This document shows, one piece after another, positions 18,719-27,828 of a stretch of DNA of 64,000 nt. The stretch is taken from the NCBI RefSeq assembly GCF_003403035.1, contig NZ_QURN01000001.1:62001-126000 (forward strand), written 5' to 3'. Under the pieces are notes generated by a model. The model ran no database searches and was not told the origin of the DNA. It saw only the letters and a program-made list of their open reading frames with translations. Source of the DNA: Mesorhizobium denitrificans (GTDB lineage: Bacteria > Pseudomonadota > Alphaproteobacteria > Rhizobiales > Rhizobiaceae). Each line of letters opens with the position of its first letter. Positions within the stretch are counted from its first letter, which is position 1. The translations under genes and the position numbers were made by a program.

Positions 18719-19903
18719 CTACAACTTCGTCCAGGCCGCGTTTTTCTTCGACGACTTCACGCAGGCTTCGACAAACGCAACGCCTTCGACACCGTCATCG
18801 ATTGTCGGATAAACCACATCCTTCGGCGGTTTTCCGCCTTTCTTGCGGGCGGCGCGGATAGCACGTGCTGCCTCGGTGTAGATATTCGCGAAGCCTTCGA
18901 GATAGCCTTCGGGGTGCCCCGGCGGCACGCGCGTGACCCGCGCTGCAACCGGCATCGATCCCGCACCGCCACGCGTCAGCAACTGCTTCGGCTGGCCGAA
19001 CGGCGTGTACCAAAGATAGTTCGGATCAGCCTGCACCCATTCCAGCCCGCCCTTGGTGCCATATATACGCAGCTTCAGTCCGTTCTCATTGCCCGGCGCA
19101 ACCTGGCTTGCCCAGATCATGCCGCGCGCGGCAACCCCGTTCGCCTCTTTGAATCGCAGCATGATATTCGCATTGTCGTCCAGCACGCGGCCAGCGCCGA
19201 ATGCTGAAAGGTCGGCGGCGAGGCTGTCCAGTTCCAGCCCGGAAACAAACCGCGCAAGATTATAGGCGTGGGTGCCGATATCACCCGTCGAACCGCCCGC
19301 GCCGGAGCGCTTCGGGTCCACGCGCCATTCGGCCTGCTTGGAGCCTGCTTTCTCGGCGGCCTCGGTCAGCCAGTCCTGCGGATATTCCGCCTGCACGAGC
19401 CGGATTGCGCCAAGCTGGCCTTTGGCAACCATCTCGCGCGCCTGCCGGATCATCGGATAACCGGTGTAATTATGCGTCAGCACGAACACGCAGCCGGACT
19501 TTTTCGCCACCGCCGCGAGCTTCTTTGCATCGGCAAGCGTCGAGGTCAGTGGCTTGTCGCAAATCACATGAATGCCCGCTTCCAGAAACGCCTTGGCGGC
19601 GGGGTAATGCATATGGTTGGGCGTAACGATTGCCACTGCTTCGATGCCATCGGGGCGCTTGGCTTCGGCCTTCGCCATTTCGGCAAAGGTGCCGTAGTTG
19701 CGGTCGTCGGCAATGCCGAGTTCCCTGCCGGACGCCTTTGCCCGCGCCGGTTCGGATGAAAACGCGCCCGCCACCAGTTCGAACTCGCCATCGATACGCG
19801 CGGCGATGCGATGCACTGCACCGATGAATGCACCTTGGCCACCGCCCACCATTCCATATCTGATCGGCCCGCTGCCGGACTCGATCGACCTGCCGCTAAC
19901 CAT
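18719..19903 (-). CDS. Gfo/Idh/MocA-family oxidoreductase
   Basis: An NAD(P)-dependent sugar or cyclitol dehydrogenase family member of 394 residues. The Rossmann motif is GMVGGGQGAFIG, and the family hallmark DKPLTST (EKP-like) and HNYTGYPMIR follow; the C-terminal half is the beta-sheet substrate domain (GGSTGDIGTHAYNLARF). GGGAGG seven bases before the ATG fixes the start. It lies 27 bases downstream of a sugar-phosphate isomerase/epimerase-like gene on the same strand, a pairing typical of inositol or modified-sugar catabolism. The substrate cannot be deduced. Confidence 0.9.
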   Translation of the reverse strand: MVSGRSIESGSGPIRYGMVGGGQGAFIGAVHRIAARIDGEFELVAGAFSSEPARAKASGRELGIADDRNYGTFAEMAKAEAKRPDGIEAVAIVTPNHMHYPAAKAFLEAGIHVICDKPLTSTLADAKKLAAVAKKSGCVFVLTHNYTGYPMIRQAREMVAKGQLGAIRLVQAEYPQDWLTEAAEKAGSKQAEWRVDPKRSGAGGSTGDIGTHAYNLARFVSGLELDSLAADLSAFGAGRVLDDNANIMLRFKEANGVAARGMIWASQVAPGNENGLKLRIYGTKGGLEWVQADPNYLWYTPFGQPKQLLTRGGAGSMPVAARVTRVPPGHPEGYLEGFANIYTEAARAIRAARKKGGKPPKDVVYPTIDDGVEGVAFVEACVKSSKKNAAWTKL

Positions 19904-19930
19904 GTGAACCTCCCGTTTTTCGGCTCGCGC

Positions 19931-20986
19931 TCAAATGCCCATCATGGCGCGCAGCAGCTTTTTATCTGTTTCGCCGCCCGCGAAATCGTCAAACGCCCTT
20001 TCCGTCACCCGAATGATGTGGTGTTGAATGAAGGGCGCACCTTCCGCCGCACCGTCCTCTGGATGCTTGAGGCAGCACTCCCACTCCAGCACCGCCCATG
20101 AATCATAATTATACTGTGTCAGCTTGGAAAAGATGCCGCCGAAATCCACCTGTCCGTCGCCAAGCGAACGGAACCGCCCGGCGCGATCCACCCAGCCCTG
20201 ATAGCCGGAATAAACGCCTTGCCGCCCGGTTGGGTTGAACTCTGCATCCTTCACATGGAACGCCTTGATGCGCTCGTGATAAATGTCGATGAACTCCAGA
20301 TAGTCGAGCTGCTGTAGCAGGAAGTGCGACGGATCGTAGTTGATGTTGCAGCGCGAATGTCCCTTCACTGCGTCGAGGAACATCTCGAACGTAGTTCCGT
20401 CAAACACATCTTCGCCCGGGTGGATTTCATAGCCGACGTCGACCCCAGCCTCGTCATAGGCGTTCAGGATAGGCGTCCAGCGCTTGCCAAGCTCGGCAAA
20501 AGCTTCCTCGATCAGCCCCTGTGGGCGCTGCGGCCACGGATAGAGATATGGAAACGCCAGCGCGCCGCTGAACGTCACTGCTGTTTTGAGGCCGAGGTTT
20601 TTGGAAGCCTTCGCGCCCGCGAGCATCTGGCTGACTGCCCATTTCTGGCGGGCCTTGGGGTTGTTGTGCACCTTGGCGGGCGCAAACGCATCGAACTGCA
20701 CGTCATAGGCCGGGTTCACGGCCACGAGTTGGCCCTGCAAATGCGTGGAAAGCTCGGTGATCTCGACACCAGCATCCGCGCAAATGCCCTTCACCTCGTC
20801 GCAATAGGCTTTCGAGCTTGCCGCCTTTTCGAGATCGAACAGGCGACCATCCCATGTGGGGATCTGCACGCCCTTGTATCCAAGGCCAGCGGCCCATTTC
20901 GTAATGTTCTTGAGTGAATTGAACGGTGCGGCATCGCCCGCGAACTGGGCCAGAAAAATCGCCGGTCCCTTGATTGTGGTTGCCAT
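19931..20986 (-). CDS. Sugar phosphate isomerase/epimerase (xylose-isomerase-like TIM barrel)
   Basis: A 351-residue protein of the AP-endonuclease-2/xylose isomerase-like TIM-barrel family (IolE/IolI relatives). Typical segments are LGYKGVQIPTWD, GVDVGYEIHPGED, NINYDPSHFL (metal ligands) and IKAFHVKDAEF, and the end has WAVLEWECCLKHPEDG. Metal-binding Glu, Asp and His residues are present, so it is probably active on a keto-sugar or cyclitol. The start is ATG 20986 with GGGAGGACT upstream. It is the first gene of a pair with the oxidoreductase downstream; together they suggest a short catabolic unit whose sugar is unknown. Confidence 0.87.
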   Translation of the reverse strand: MATTIKGPAIFLAQFAGDAAPFNSLKNITKWAAGLGYKGVQIPTWDGRLFDLEKAASSKAYCDEVKGICADAGVEITELSTHLQGQLVAVNPAYDVQFDAFAPAKVHNNPKARQKWAVSQMLAGAKASKNLGLKTAVTFSGALAFPYLYPWPQRPQGLIEEAFAELGKRWTPILNAYDEAGVDVGYEIHPGEDVFDGTTFEMFLDAVKGHSRCNINYDPSHFLLQQLDYLEFIDIYHERIKAFHVKDAEFNPTGRQGVYSGYQGWVDRAGRFRSLGDGQVDFGGIFSKLTQYNYDSWAVLEWECCLKHPEDGAAEGAPFIQHHIIRVTERAFDDFAGGETDKKLLRAMMGI

Positions 20987-21157
20987 TGCGCAGAGTCCTC
21001 CCAAACCGTTTGCGGCAGCATCGCCAGAAGCCGCGCTGCATTGCGCCGCAGGCAATTTCTGCCGGCGGAACCTTCTCCTCGCAGCGTCGAATGGCGCTCA
21101 GCTTGAACGCGAATTGTATCGCCGTCAAGATCTGGTCCTACCAGATTCGTACAAGAA

Positions 21158-22207
21158 CTATTTGTTGCGGGATGGCCCTTTGCGTTCAGCCGAAGCAGCC
21201 CAAAGGTTGATGTTGGCGTCCTTTGCGAAGCGCTCGATTTCCGCAAGTTCGTCTGCATCGAAGTCCAGCCGCGCCAAAGCGCCCACCGCTTCTTCGATTT
21301 GCGTCACGCGGCTCGCGCCTACCAGTGCGCTGGTCACGCGGCCGTCACGCAAAACCCATGCGAGCGCCATTTGCGAAAGGCTCTGCCCGCGTCGTTCCGC
21401 AATCGCGGCAAGGCCACGAATACTGGCCGTCACCTGCTCGGTCAGAAATTCGGAGCGCAGCGGCCCGCCCTTCGCCAGCCTGCTGTCTTTTGGAATTTCG
21501 CCCAGATATTTGCCGGTCAAAATACCCTGTGCCAGAGGCGAAAACACAATCGAGCCGATGCCGAGTTCGTCGAGCGTATCAAGCAGCCCATCTTCGTCCA
21601 CCCATCTGTTGATCATGGAATAGCTGGGCTGATGGATCAGGCAGGGCGTGCCCAATTGCTTGAGAATGGCGGCTGCCTCGCGCGTGCGCTTTGAATTATA
21701 CGAGGAAATTCCGGCATAAAGCGCCTTGCCGGACCGCACGGCGTGGTCCAGCGCGCCCATCGTTTCGTCCAGCGGCGTGTCGGGGTCATAGCGGTGCGAA
21801 TAGAAAATATCGACATGGTCGAGCCCAAGTCTTTTCAGGCTTTGGTCAAGGCTTTGCAGCATATATTTGCGGCTGCCCCACTCGCCATATGGTCCCGGCC
21901 ACATGCGATAACCGGCCTTTGTCGAAACCACGATTTCATCCCGGTAGCCCGCAAAATCCGTGCGCAGAACCTGGCCGAAAGCTTCTTCCGCCGCGCCGCC
22001 GGGTGGCCCGTAATTATTTGCGAGGTCGAAATGCGTGATGCCCAGATCGAAAGCGCGGCGCAGCATGTCGCGCTTGAGCCGGTGCGGTGTTTCCTCTCCG
22101 AAATTTTGCCAAAGGCCCAGCGAGATAGCCGGCAGTTTCAGCCCCGAGCGCCCGCATCGATTGTAAATCATCAAGTCGTAACGCGCCTCGGCAGGGGTCC
22201 AACTCAC
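21158..22207 (-). CDS. Aldo/keto reductase, L-glyceraldehyde-3-phosphate reductase-like
   Basis: This 349-residue NADPH-dependent reductase resembles YghZ-type enzymes: LPAISLGLWQNFG at the N terminus, the catalytic Asp-Tyr pair in FDLANNYGPP, and Lys and His in VSTKAGYRMWPGPYG and DIFYSHRYDPDTP. I chose GTG 22207 because GGAGG stands seven bases before it; an ATG 11 codons upstream lacks a good site. The family removes toxic aldehydes such as methylglyoxal or L-glyceraldehyde-3-phosphate. It is divergent from the class II aldolase gene, with about 155 bases between the starts, suggesting coupling to triose-phosphate metabolism. The upstream isomerase gene start is 171 bases beyond its stop. 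Confidence 0.87.
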   Translation of the reverse strand: MSWTPAEARYDLMIYNRCGRSGLKLPAISLGLWQNFGEETPHRLKRDMLRRAFDLGITHFDLANNYGPPGGAAEEAFGQVLRTDFAGYRDEIVVSTKAGYRMWPGPYGEWGSRKYMLQSLDQSLKRLGLDHVDIFYSHRYDPDTPLDETMGALDHAVRSGKALYAGISSYNSKRTREAAAILKQLGTPCLIHQPSYSMINRWVDEDGLLDTLDELGIGSIVFSPLAQGILTGKYLGEIPKDSRLAKGGPLRSEFLTEQVTASIRGLAAIAERRGQSLSQMALAWVLRDGRVTSALVGASRVTQIEEAVGALARLDFDADELAEIERFAKDANINLWAASAERKGPSRNK

Positions 22208-22262
22208 CTTCGTGCCTCCAATTAATCCGTTTCGCATCATAACGATTAATCACGATAACAGC

Positions 22263-22274
22263 TAAACCGTTTTA
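22263..22274. promoter_or_regulatory. Imperfect palindrome TAAACCGTTTTA in divergent promoter region
   Basis: A LacI-family-like imperfect palindrome lies between the divergent aldo/keto reductase and aldolase genes. The region around it is AT-rich compared with its flanks and must hold both promoters. No regulator is encoded next to it. Confidence 0.3.
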
Positions 22275-22363
22275 ATTATTTGTCTATTTCGATTTGCGGT
22301 TGCCGGGGGCGGGATTATTGCTTATCCGCCATGGAAAGAAACGCTATTCCCGGAGGATAACAA

Positions 22364-23428
22364 GTGGCCCGTATCACGCTTAGGCAATTGCTCGACCATG
22401 CTGCCGAACACGGCTATGGCGTTCCCGCCTTCAACATCAACAATATGGAACAGGCGCTCGCCATCATGGAGGCGGCGAATGCGGTAGACGCTCCCGTCAT
22501 CATTCAGGCGTCGCGCGGCGCGCGTGCCTATGCCAACGACATCATGCTCAAGCACATGATGGACGCGCTCACCGAAATCTATCCGCACATTCCTGTGTGC
22601 GTGCATCTGGACCACGGCAATGAGCCCGGCACCTGCATGACCGCTATCCAGTCCGGTTTCACCTCGGTCATGATGGACGGTTCGCTCAAGGAAGACGGCA
22701 AGACGCCGGGTGATTGGGATTACAATGTCGGCGTCACCAAGAAGGTCAGCGAAATGGCCCATCTGGGCGGCATTTCGGTTGAGGGCGAGCTTGGCGTTCT
22801 CGGCAGTCTCGAAACCGGCATGGGCGACAAGGAAGATGGTCACGGCGCGGAAGGCAAGCTCAGCCATGATCAGCTTTTGACCAACCCGGACGAAGCGGTG
22901 AAGTTCGTCAAGGAAACCAAGGTCGATGCGCTCGCCATCGCAATGGGCACGTCGCATGGCGCATACAAGTTCAGCCGCAAGCCGGATGGCAGCGTTTTGG
23001 CCATGAACGTGATCGAGGAAATTCATCGCAAGCTGCCGAACACGCATCTTGTCATGCATGGCTCGTCGTCGGTGCCGGAAGACCTGCAGGAAATCATCAA
23101 CAAGTTCGGCGGCAAAATGAAGCCGACCTGGGGCGTGCCGGTTGAGGAAATCCAGCGCGGCATCAAGCATGGTGTGCGCAAGATCAACATCGACACCGAC
23201 AACCGCATGGCGCTCACCGGCGCTATTCGCAAGGTCATGGCGGAAGATCCGAGCGAATTCGATCCACGCAAATATTTGAAGCCCGCGATGGCTGCGATGA
23301 CCAAGCTCTGCAAGCAGCGTCTTGAAGAGTTCGGCACCGCCGGCCAGGCTGGCAAGATCACGCCGCTGCCGCTGTTTGAAATGGCGAAGCGCTACAAGAG
23401 CGGCAGCCTCGATCCCAAGATCGGTTGA
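22364..23428 (+). CDS. fba: Fructose-bisphosphate aldolase, class II
   Basis: Zinc aldolase of 354 residues that interconverts fructose-1,6-bisphosphate with dihydroxyacetone phosphate and glyceraldehyde-3-phosphate in glycolysis and gluconeogenesis (and the Calvin cycle in autotrophs; subtype CbbA). Motifs: [10 protein letters not shown] near the N terminus, zinc ligands in VHLDHGNE, the second signature [23 protein letters not shown], and [19 protein letters not shown] binds phosphate. The start is GTG 22364 with GGAGG seven bases upstream. A strong terminator follows the stop. Confidence 0.96.
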   Translation: MARITLRQLLDHAAEHGYGVPAFNINNMEQALAIMEAANAVDAPVIIQASRGARAYANDIMLKHMMDALTEIYPHIPVCVHLDHGNEPGTCMTAIQSGFTSVMMDGSLKEDGKTPGDWDYNVGVTKKVSEMAHLGGISVEGELGVLGSLETGMGDKEDGHGAEGKLSHDQLLTNPDEAVKFVKETKVDALAIAMGTSHGAYKFSRKPDGSVLAMNVIEEIHRKLPNTHLVMHGSSSVPEDLQEIINKFGGKMKPTWGVPVEEIQRGIKHGVRKINIDTDNRMALTGAIRKVMAEDPSEFDPRKYLKPAMAAMTKLCKQRLEEFGTAGQAGKITPLPLFEMAKRYKSGSLDPKIG

Positions 23429-23441
23429 TCCGCTTCCTGCC

Positions 23442-23470
23442 AAAGCCGGCCTTCGGGCCGGCTTTTTTTG
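23442..23470 (+). terminator. Intrinsic terminator of fba
   Basis: AAAGCCGGCC and GGGCCGGCTTT pair around a 3-base loop and are followed by a run of T. Its symmetry allows it to serve the convergent transporter gene as well. Confidence 0.85.
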
Positions 23471-23476
23471 TTTGCG

Positions 23477-24322
23477 CTAGTGGCTTCCCGAAAATGCCAG
23501 CATGATAACCCCGACCGCCACAATCAGTGCGGCCAGTATTCGTCCCTTCCAGGGTCTTTCACCGAATATGATGACGCCGATCAGCGCGGCGATAATCACG
23601 CTCGATTCGCGTACCGCCGAAACAGCGCCAATCGGCGCAATCGTCTTGGCGTAGAGCACGACCCCGTAAGCCGTTACGGATACCAACCCGCCAATCAGGC
23701 CAATGCCGAATGTGCGGGGGTCGAATTGCGTGCCGTTGCGCCGCCGCATCCAGAGCACGGCAATGACCACCGGCGACTCGAGCAGAAACAGCCAGCCCAT
23801 ATAGGCCATCGGATTTTCCGACCAGCGCACGCCGATGCCATCCGCCACGGAATAGGCGGCAATGGTCAACCCGAGCAATCCGGCCGCCACCAAAGTCTGG
23901 CGATCTGCAAATGCCGCCCCTCGCTGAAAAGCCAAAACGCCGATGCCAAGCGTCACCGCCGCCAACCCCGCAAGGCCGAGCGGAGGCAGCACCTCGCCGA
24001 TCAGGAGGAAAGTGCCGAGTGCGACGAGCGCAGGCGCCATGCCGCGCGAAATTGGATAGACGTGGCTCAAATCGCCGAGCCGGTACGCCTGATACATGAA
24101 GGTGTAATACAGATAGTGCAGCAACGTCGAAGCGGCGATCATTGGCCAACTCGCGGATGCGGGCACACCTGAAAATAATATCAGCGCCAAGCCCGCAACC
24201 GCATTCACCAGCGCAATTGCGGCGATGGTCAACGCCCTGTCGGGCGCTGCTTTCACCAAGGCATTCCAGCTTGCGTGCAAAACCGCCGCAGACAGAACAA
24301 GCGTTAGCGCAAAGCTGGACAT
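23477..24322 (-). CDS. EamA/DMT-family membrane transporter
   Basis: This 281-residue inner-membrane protein has about ten hydrophobic segments arranged as two EamA repeats (the first ends around LGIGVLAFQRG; the second ends at the C terminus with VAVGVIMLAFSG). Features such as HASWNALVKA, SRGMAPALVALGTFLLIGE and ESSVIIAALIGVIIFGE are typical of drug/metabolite exporters. The substrate is unknown. Its stop lies a few bases from the fba terminator. Confidence 0.88.
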   Translation of the reverse strand: MSSFALTLVLSAAVLHASWNALVKAAPDRALTIAAIALVNAVAGLALILFSGVPASASWPMIAASTLLHYLYYTFMYQAYRLGDLSHVYPISRGMAPALVALGTFLLIGEVLPPLGLAGLAAVTLGIGVLAFQRGAAFADRQTLVAAGLLGLTIAAYSVADGIGVRWSENPMAYMGWLFLLESPVVIAVLWMRRRNGTQFDPRTFGIGLIGGLVSVTAYGVVLYAKTIAPIGAVSAVRESSVIIAALIGVIIFGERPWKGRILAALIVAVGVIMLAFSGSH

Positions 24323-24482
24323 TGATGGCGGGCCGGAAAACTAACGGTTGCGAAAAGGGGTTACTCCCTCCCAGCTTGCCGGGAGCGCGTCAAGGCAAGT
24401 CAGATTATTTTGCCGGCGCAAAACCATTTGGGCCATGCGTAGCCTCCGGCATGGCACAATCAAGATGGATCAGGGTATCGGT

Positions 24483-25115
24483 CTATTCGCGAACCGAAGC
24501 CACGGTCGAGGTCTGGCCCTTGCGGATCGCAACCCAGCGGCCCGTATTCTCTTCAGACTGACGCTTCAGGTACAGATAGCCGGTATCCGCCCATTCGCGC
24601 ACATCGTCGCTGAGATTGTCCAGAACGAAATCACCCTCATCGGTACGCACGGTCAGCACCGCATGGCCTTCGCCATCCGGCTTGCGAACCACCGTAATCA
24701 GCAGATTGGTCAGCGACAAACCCGCCTTATGCAGTTCCATCTGCTTTTCCAGCACATAGTCTTCGCAATCGCCCACGCCGTGCGTCGGCAGGGTCCAAAC
24801 CTCGTCCTTGCCGTAGATATCGCTGTCGCTCATCGGCTTGATGTTGGCATTCACCGCGAGATTGACGCGGCTGATCTTTGCCCACAGCGTCTCGCTCATG
24901 TGCTCAGGCGCTGTGTCCCGCGTGCGGATCGCGCATTCCTGCGGGTTTGCCTTGCAATATTCGTAGTGGCCGATTGGCTGTGAAGTCAGCCCTCCGACAA
25001 CCATTGTCGTTCCGGCAGAAGCCGCCAGCGTGCCGAAGCTCAGCGCCAGAAGCGCTGTCCCTGCGCTCAGTGCCGCTCCGATCCAGGAAATCGAATTGGT
25101 GGCCGCCCGTCCCAT
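24483..25115 (-). CDS. Bacterial transglutaminase-like cysteine proteinase (BTLCP family)
   Basis: A 210-residue exported protein. A hydrophobic stretch at about 12-34 serves as signal peptide. The papain/transglutaminase-like triad is visible: C117 in GVGDCEDYVL, H151 in EGHAVLTV and D166 in VLDNLSD. LapG, which cleaves adhesins at the cell surface, belongs to the same superfamily, but most rhizobial members are uncharacterised. No adhesin or LapD gene is nearby, so the substrate is unknown. It is preceded by an AT-rich promoter region on the minus strand and stands alone. Confidence 0.88.
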   Translation of the reverse strand: MGRAATNSISWIGAALSAGTALLALSFGTLAASAGTTMVVGGLTSQPIGHYEYCKANPQECAIRTRDTAPEHMSETLWAKISRVNLAVNANIKPMSDSDIYGKDEVWTLPTHGVGDCEDYVLEKQMELHKAGLSLTNLLITVVRKPDGEGHAVLTVRTDEGDFVLDNLSDDVREWADTGYLYLKRQSEENTGRWVAIRKGQTSTVASVRE

Positions 25116-25241
25116 CTGCCCCTCTTCTTCGTTAACAAAAAGTTAAAGGCCAGAAGGGCGTGGAGTCAATTCGGTGTGGTTACCGAAATATGAATATGGT
25201 TACCGGGCGGCGTTAACGCGGCGAAATTGCAACATAAACAA

Positions 25242-25261
25242 GGCGGGAGTCGCCTCCCGCC
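25242..25261 (-). terminator. Probable terminator downstream of phaZ
   Basis: GGCGGGAG and CTCCCGCC form a perfect 8-bp stem with a 4-base loop. On the minus strand it is followed by TTGTTTATGTT, suiting a terminator for phaZ read-through. Confidence 0.5.
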
Positions 25262-25295
25262 TCTGCTTCATAATGAACCTGAACAGCGGAAATTC

Positions 25296-25378
25296 CGTCA
25301 TCCTCGGCCTTGTGCCGAGGATCTACAGCGCATCTAGCTGAGAACTTGCAAACCCTCGGGACAAGCCCGAGGGTGACG
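25296..25378. repeat. Palindromic intergenic repeat, rhizobial type
   Basis: Two hairpins, CCTCGGCCTTGTGCCGAGG and CCCTCGGGACAAGCCCGAGGG, lie in mirror order and the outer borders CGTCATCCTCGG and CCGAGGGTGACG are inverted copies. This 'CGTCATCCTCGG...CCGAGGATC' pattern is a familiar dispersed repeat in Rhizobiales genomes. It starts just after the phaZ stop. Confidence 0.65.
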
Positions 25379-25382
25379 CGTT

Positions 25383-26654
25383 TTATGAACCGCTTGAGCG
25401 CACGAGCTTCGGCGCCGACAGTTTCCGTTCGCCGTGGCTGTGCATGAAATCCACGATGCGCGGCACGATTTCTGAGCGGAAGCGCGATCCGTTGAACACG
25501 CCATAGTGGCCGACTTTCGGCTGCATATAATGTGCCTTGCGCTCAGCGGGGATGTTCACGCAAAGGTCGTGCGCGGCCTCGGTCTGCCCAAGGCCCGAGA
25601 TATCGTCGTTTTCGCCTTCAACCGTAAACAGCGCCGTGTTTCGGATTGCGGAACAATCGACCGGCTGGCCGCGATGCGTCATCTGGCCCTTCGGTAGCGA
25701 ATGCCGCACGAAAACCGTGTCCACGGTTTGCAGATAGAACTCTGCCGAAAGATCCATCACGGCCAGATATTCATCATAAAATTCGCGGTGCTTTTCCGCG
25801 CCGTCGCCGTCATTCTTCACAAGGTGCATATAGAAATCCTTGTGCGCGATGATGTGGCGATCCAGATTCATGCTCATAAAGCCGGAAAGCTGGAGGAAGC
25901 CGGGATACACATCGCGCCCGAAGCCCGGCAGCGGCCACGGCACCTGCATGACAACATTGTCGCGGAACCAAGCGGTGCCTTTCTTCTCGGCCAGCAGGTT
26001 GACCGCGGTCGGATTGCGTCGCGTGTCGATTGGGCCACCCATCAGCGTCATGGTCGCGGGCGAGCAACGGTCGCCGCGCGCTTCCATCACCGCGGCTGCG
26101 GCCAGCACCGGAACCGAAGGTTGGCAAACGCCGATAATATGCGTGTCCTGGCCAAGCTCCTGCAGCATTTCGATGATGTAGTCGATGTAATCATCGAGGT
26201 CGAAGCGGCCCGCCGCTGTGGGCACCATGCGCGCGTCCACCCAGTCGGTAATGTAGACATCCGCGTGAGGCAGCATTGCTTCCACCGTGCCACGCAGCAG
26301 TGTCGCGTAGTGGCCGGACATCGGCGCAACGATCAGCAGCTTCGGATCAGGACGCCGGTTCTTTGGCAGGTCGCGCTCGAAATGGATCAAATTGCAGAAC
26401 GGCTTCGACCAGACGATCTTTTCCGCCACCGGCACGTTCCTGGAATCCGTCTTTATGCTGTGGATACCGAATTCCGGCTTTCCATATCGGCGCGTCGTGC
26501 GCTCAAACAGCTCGGCCGAAGCGGCAATCATGCGGCCAACCGGCGTGTGCGACCACGGATTGAGCGGATTGGTATAAAGAATTTTCGTCGCGTCGCTCAA
26601 AGCCCTGAAAGGCTGCAGAGCGGCGTAGTTCATCTCGTAGAGCTGATAGAACAT
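25383..26654 (-). CDS. phaZ: Intracellular polyhydroxyalkanoate depolymerase
   Basis: A 423-residue PhaZ-type enzyme that hydrolyses stored poly-3-hydroxybutyrate granules. The alpha/beta-hydrolase nucleophile motif is GVCQPS, with Cys (C177) instead of Ser, as in the characterised intracellular depolymerases; the family segments MFYQLYEMNYAAL, PFCNLIHFERD, YITDWVDARMVP and KVGHYGVFNGSRF (late His) are all present. No signal peptide, as expected for a granule-bound cytosolic enzyme. It shows the organism stores PHB. It is transcribed alone between a repeat element and DUF1330. Confidence 0.94.
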   Translation of the reverse strand: MFYQLYEMNYAALQPFRALSDATKILYTNPLNPWSHTPVGRMIAASAELFERTTRRYGKPEFGIHSIKTDSRNVPVAEKIVWSKPFCNLIHFERDLPKNRRPDPKLLIVAPMSGHYATLLRGTVEAMLPHADVYITDWVDARMVPTAAGRFDLDDYIDYIIEMLQELGQDTHIIGVCQPSVPVLAAAAVMEARGDRCSPATMTLMGGPIDTRRNPTAVNLLAEKKGTAWFRDNVVMQVPWPLPGFGRDVYPGFLQLSGFMSMNLDRHIIAHKDFYMHLVKNDGDGAEKHREFYDEYLAVMDLSAEFYLQTVDTVFVRHSLPKGQMTHRGQPVDCSAIRNTALFTVEGENDDISGLGQTEAAHDLCVNIPAERKAHYMQPKVGHYGVFNGSRFRSEIVPRIVDFMHSHGERKLSAPKLVRSSGS

Positions 26655-26820
26655 TCGAAGTTCGCCTCGACTTGTTTACATCAACGCCCGCCAGCGAACG
26701 CAGTTTCAATCGCGCACGTTAACAAAGATATATTGCGATGCAATAGAGGCAATGGGCGCAAGAAATTTCTACTTTCGTCCAAGATTTAGACGAAATTCCC
26801 TTACGTAATGTTGCATGAAA

Positions 26821-27114
26821 TCAGCTTTCAACAGCCTCAACCAGCACGATTTCGCCATCGGCAAATTGCTGCCGGATGGACTTGGCATGCTGATATTCCG
26901 GTGAATTATAGCAATTTTGCGCATCATCCATCGAGGCAAACTCGATGATCACGTTGCGTGCGCGACCTGGCCCTTCCACGGCCTCATTCGCTCCGCCGCG
27001 CGCTAGAAAACGCGCACCAAAGCGCTCGAATGCCGGCTTCGCAGCTGCAACATAGCCCTTATATCCTTCGGGGTCGCGAACATCGACGCGGGCAATCCAA
27101 TAGGCTTTCGGCAT
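26821..27114 (-). CDS. DUF1330 family protein
   Basis: A 97-residue ferredoxin-like (dimeric alpha+beta barrel) protein with the DUF1330 pattern: KAYWIARVDVRDPEGYKGY, FGARFLARGG, NVIIEFASMDDAQNCYNSPEYQHAK. Members have no settled function. GAGAGGACC precedes the ATG at a good distance, and it begins 9 bases after the pyrF stop, so it is the last gene of the pmtA-(FMN reductase)-pyrF run. Confidence 0.88.
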   Translation of the reverse strand: MPKAYWIARVDVRDPEGYKGYVAAAKPAFERFGARFLARGGANEAVEGPGRARNVIIEFASMDDAQNCYNSPEYQHAKSIRQQFADGEIVLVEAVES

Positions 27115-27123
27115 CTGGTCCTC

Positions 27124-27825
27124 TCAGGCGCTTTCCATTTCGGCAATGATAGCGCGCGCTGCCGCTTTCCTGTCAACGGTCTCAACGATGGGTCGCGCCA
27201 CGACGAGATGGCTCGCGCCCCTGCGCACGGCCTCCGCTGGTGTAACCACGCGCTTCTGGTCGCCGCGCTCTGCGCCAGCCGGGCGAATGCCGGGTGTCAC
27301 GACCGCCAGTTTCGGGCCAACGATGCGGCGCACGGCAGAGGCCTCGTCGGCAGAACACACCACGCCGCCCATTCCCGCCTGCAACGCCTGTTCGGCGCGG
27401 CGCATCACCAGCGTATGCGGGTCATATTCATAGCCCGCCGCGATAAGGTCCTGCTCGTCCATCGAAGTCAGCACCGTCACGCCGAGCAGGCACAAATCCG
27501 AGCCCTTGGCGGCTTCCACGGCGGCTTTCATCGCTTTGGGGTAGGCGTGCAGCGTAAGCATCGACATGCCCATGCGGGCAATCGCCTCCACGCCCTTGGC
27601 CACCGTGTTGTCGATGTCCAGCAGCTTGAGATCCAGAAACACCTTCGCGCCACTTTTCGCCAGCTCGCGCGCAAAATCCAGGCCGCCGGGCGCGTAAGCA
27701 AGCTGATAGCCGATCTTGTAGAACCGCGCAGTGTCGCCAAGTTCGTACACGACCGCTTCGGCAGCCTTCACGCTCGGCACGTCCAGCCCGACGATCAGGC
27801 GTTCGCGCATTGTCTCGCCGGCCAT
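27124..27825 (-). CDS. pyrF: Orotidine 5'-phosphate decarboxylase
   Basis: Enzyme of 233 residues that makes UMP, the last step of de novo pyrimidine synthesis. Signature: VGLDVPS near the N terminus, YKIGYQL, and the catalytic [13 protein letters not shown] segment (the DxKxxD-type Lys/Asp cluster); ATPGIRP-like [10 protein letters not shown] and [11 protein letters not shown]-like [10 protein letters not shown] bind phosphate. The first ATG at 27825 is used; an ATG five codons on is a real alternative and has a comparable ribosome site. It starts 4 bases from the FMN reductase stop. Confidence 0.94.
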   Translation of the reverse strand: MAGETMRERLIVGLDVPSVKAAEAVVYELGDTARFYKIGYQLAYAPGGLDFARELAKSGAKVFLDLKLLDIDNTVAKGVEAIARMGMSMLTLHAYPKAMKAAVEAAKGSDLCLLGVTVLTSMDEQDLIAAGYEYDPHTLVMRRAEQALQAGMGGVVCSADEASAVRRIVGPKLAVVTPGIRPAGAERGDQKRVVTPAEAVRRGASHLVVARPIVETVDRKAAARAIIAEMESA

Positions 27826-27828
27826 AGC

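Noticed and set aside
26773-26795. TTTCGTC/GACGAAA inverted repeat upstream of phaZ
   Set aside because: Short 7-bp stem with a 9-base gap and no T-run or nearby partner; too weak to call as an operator or terminator.
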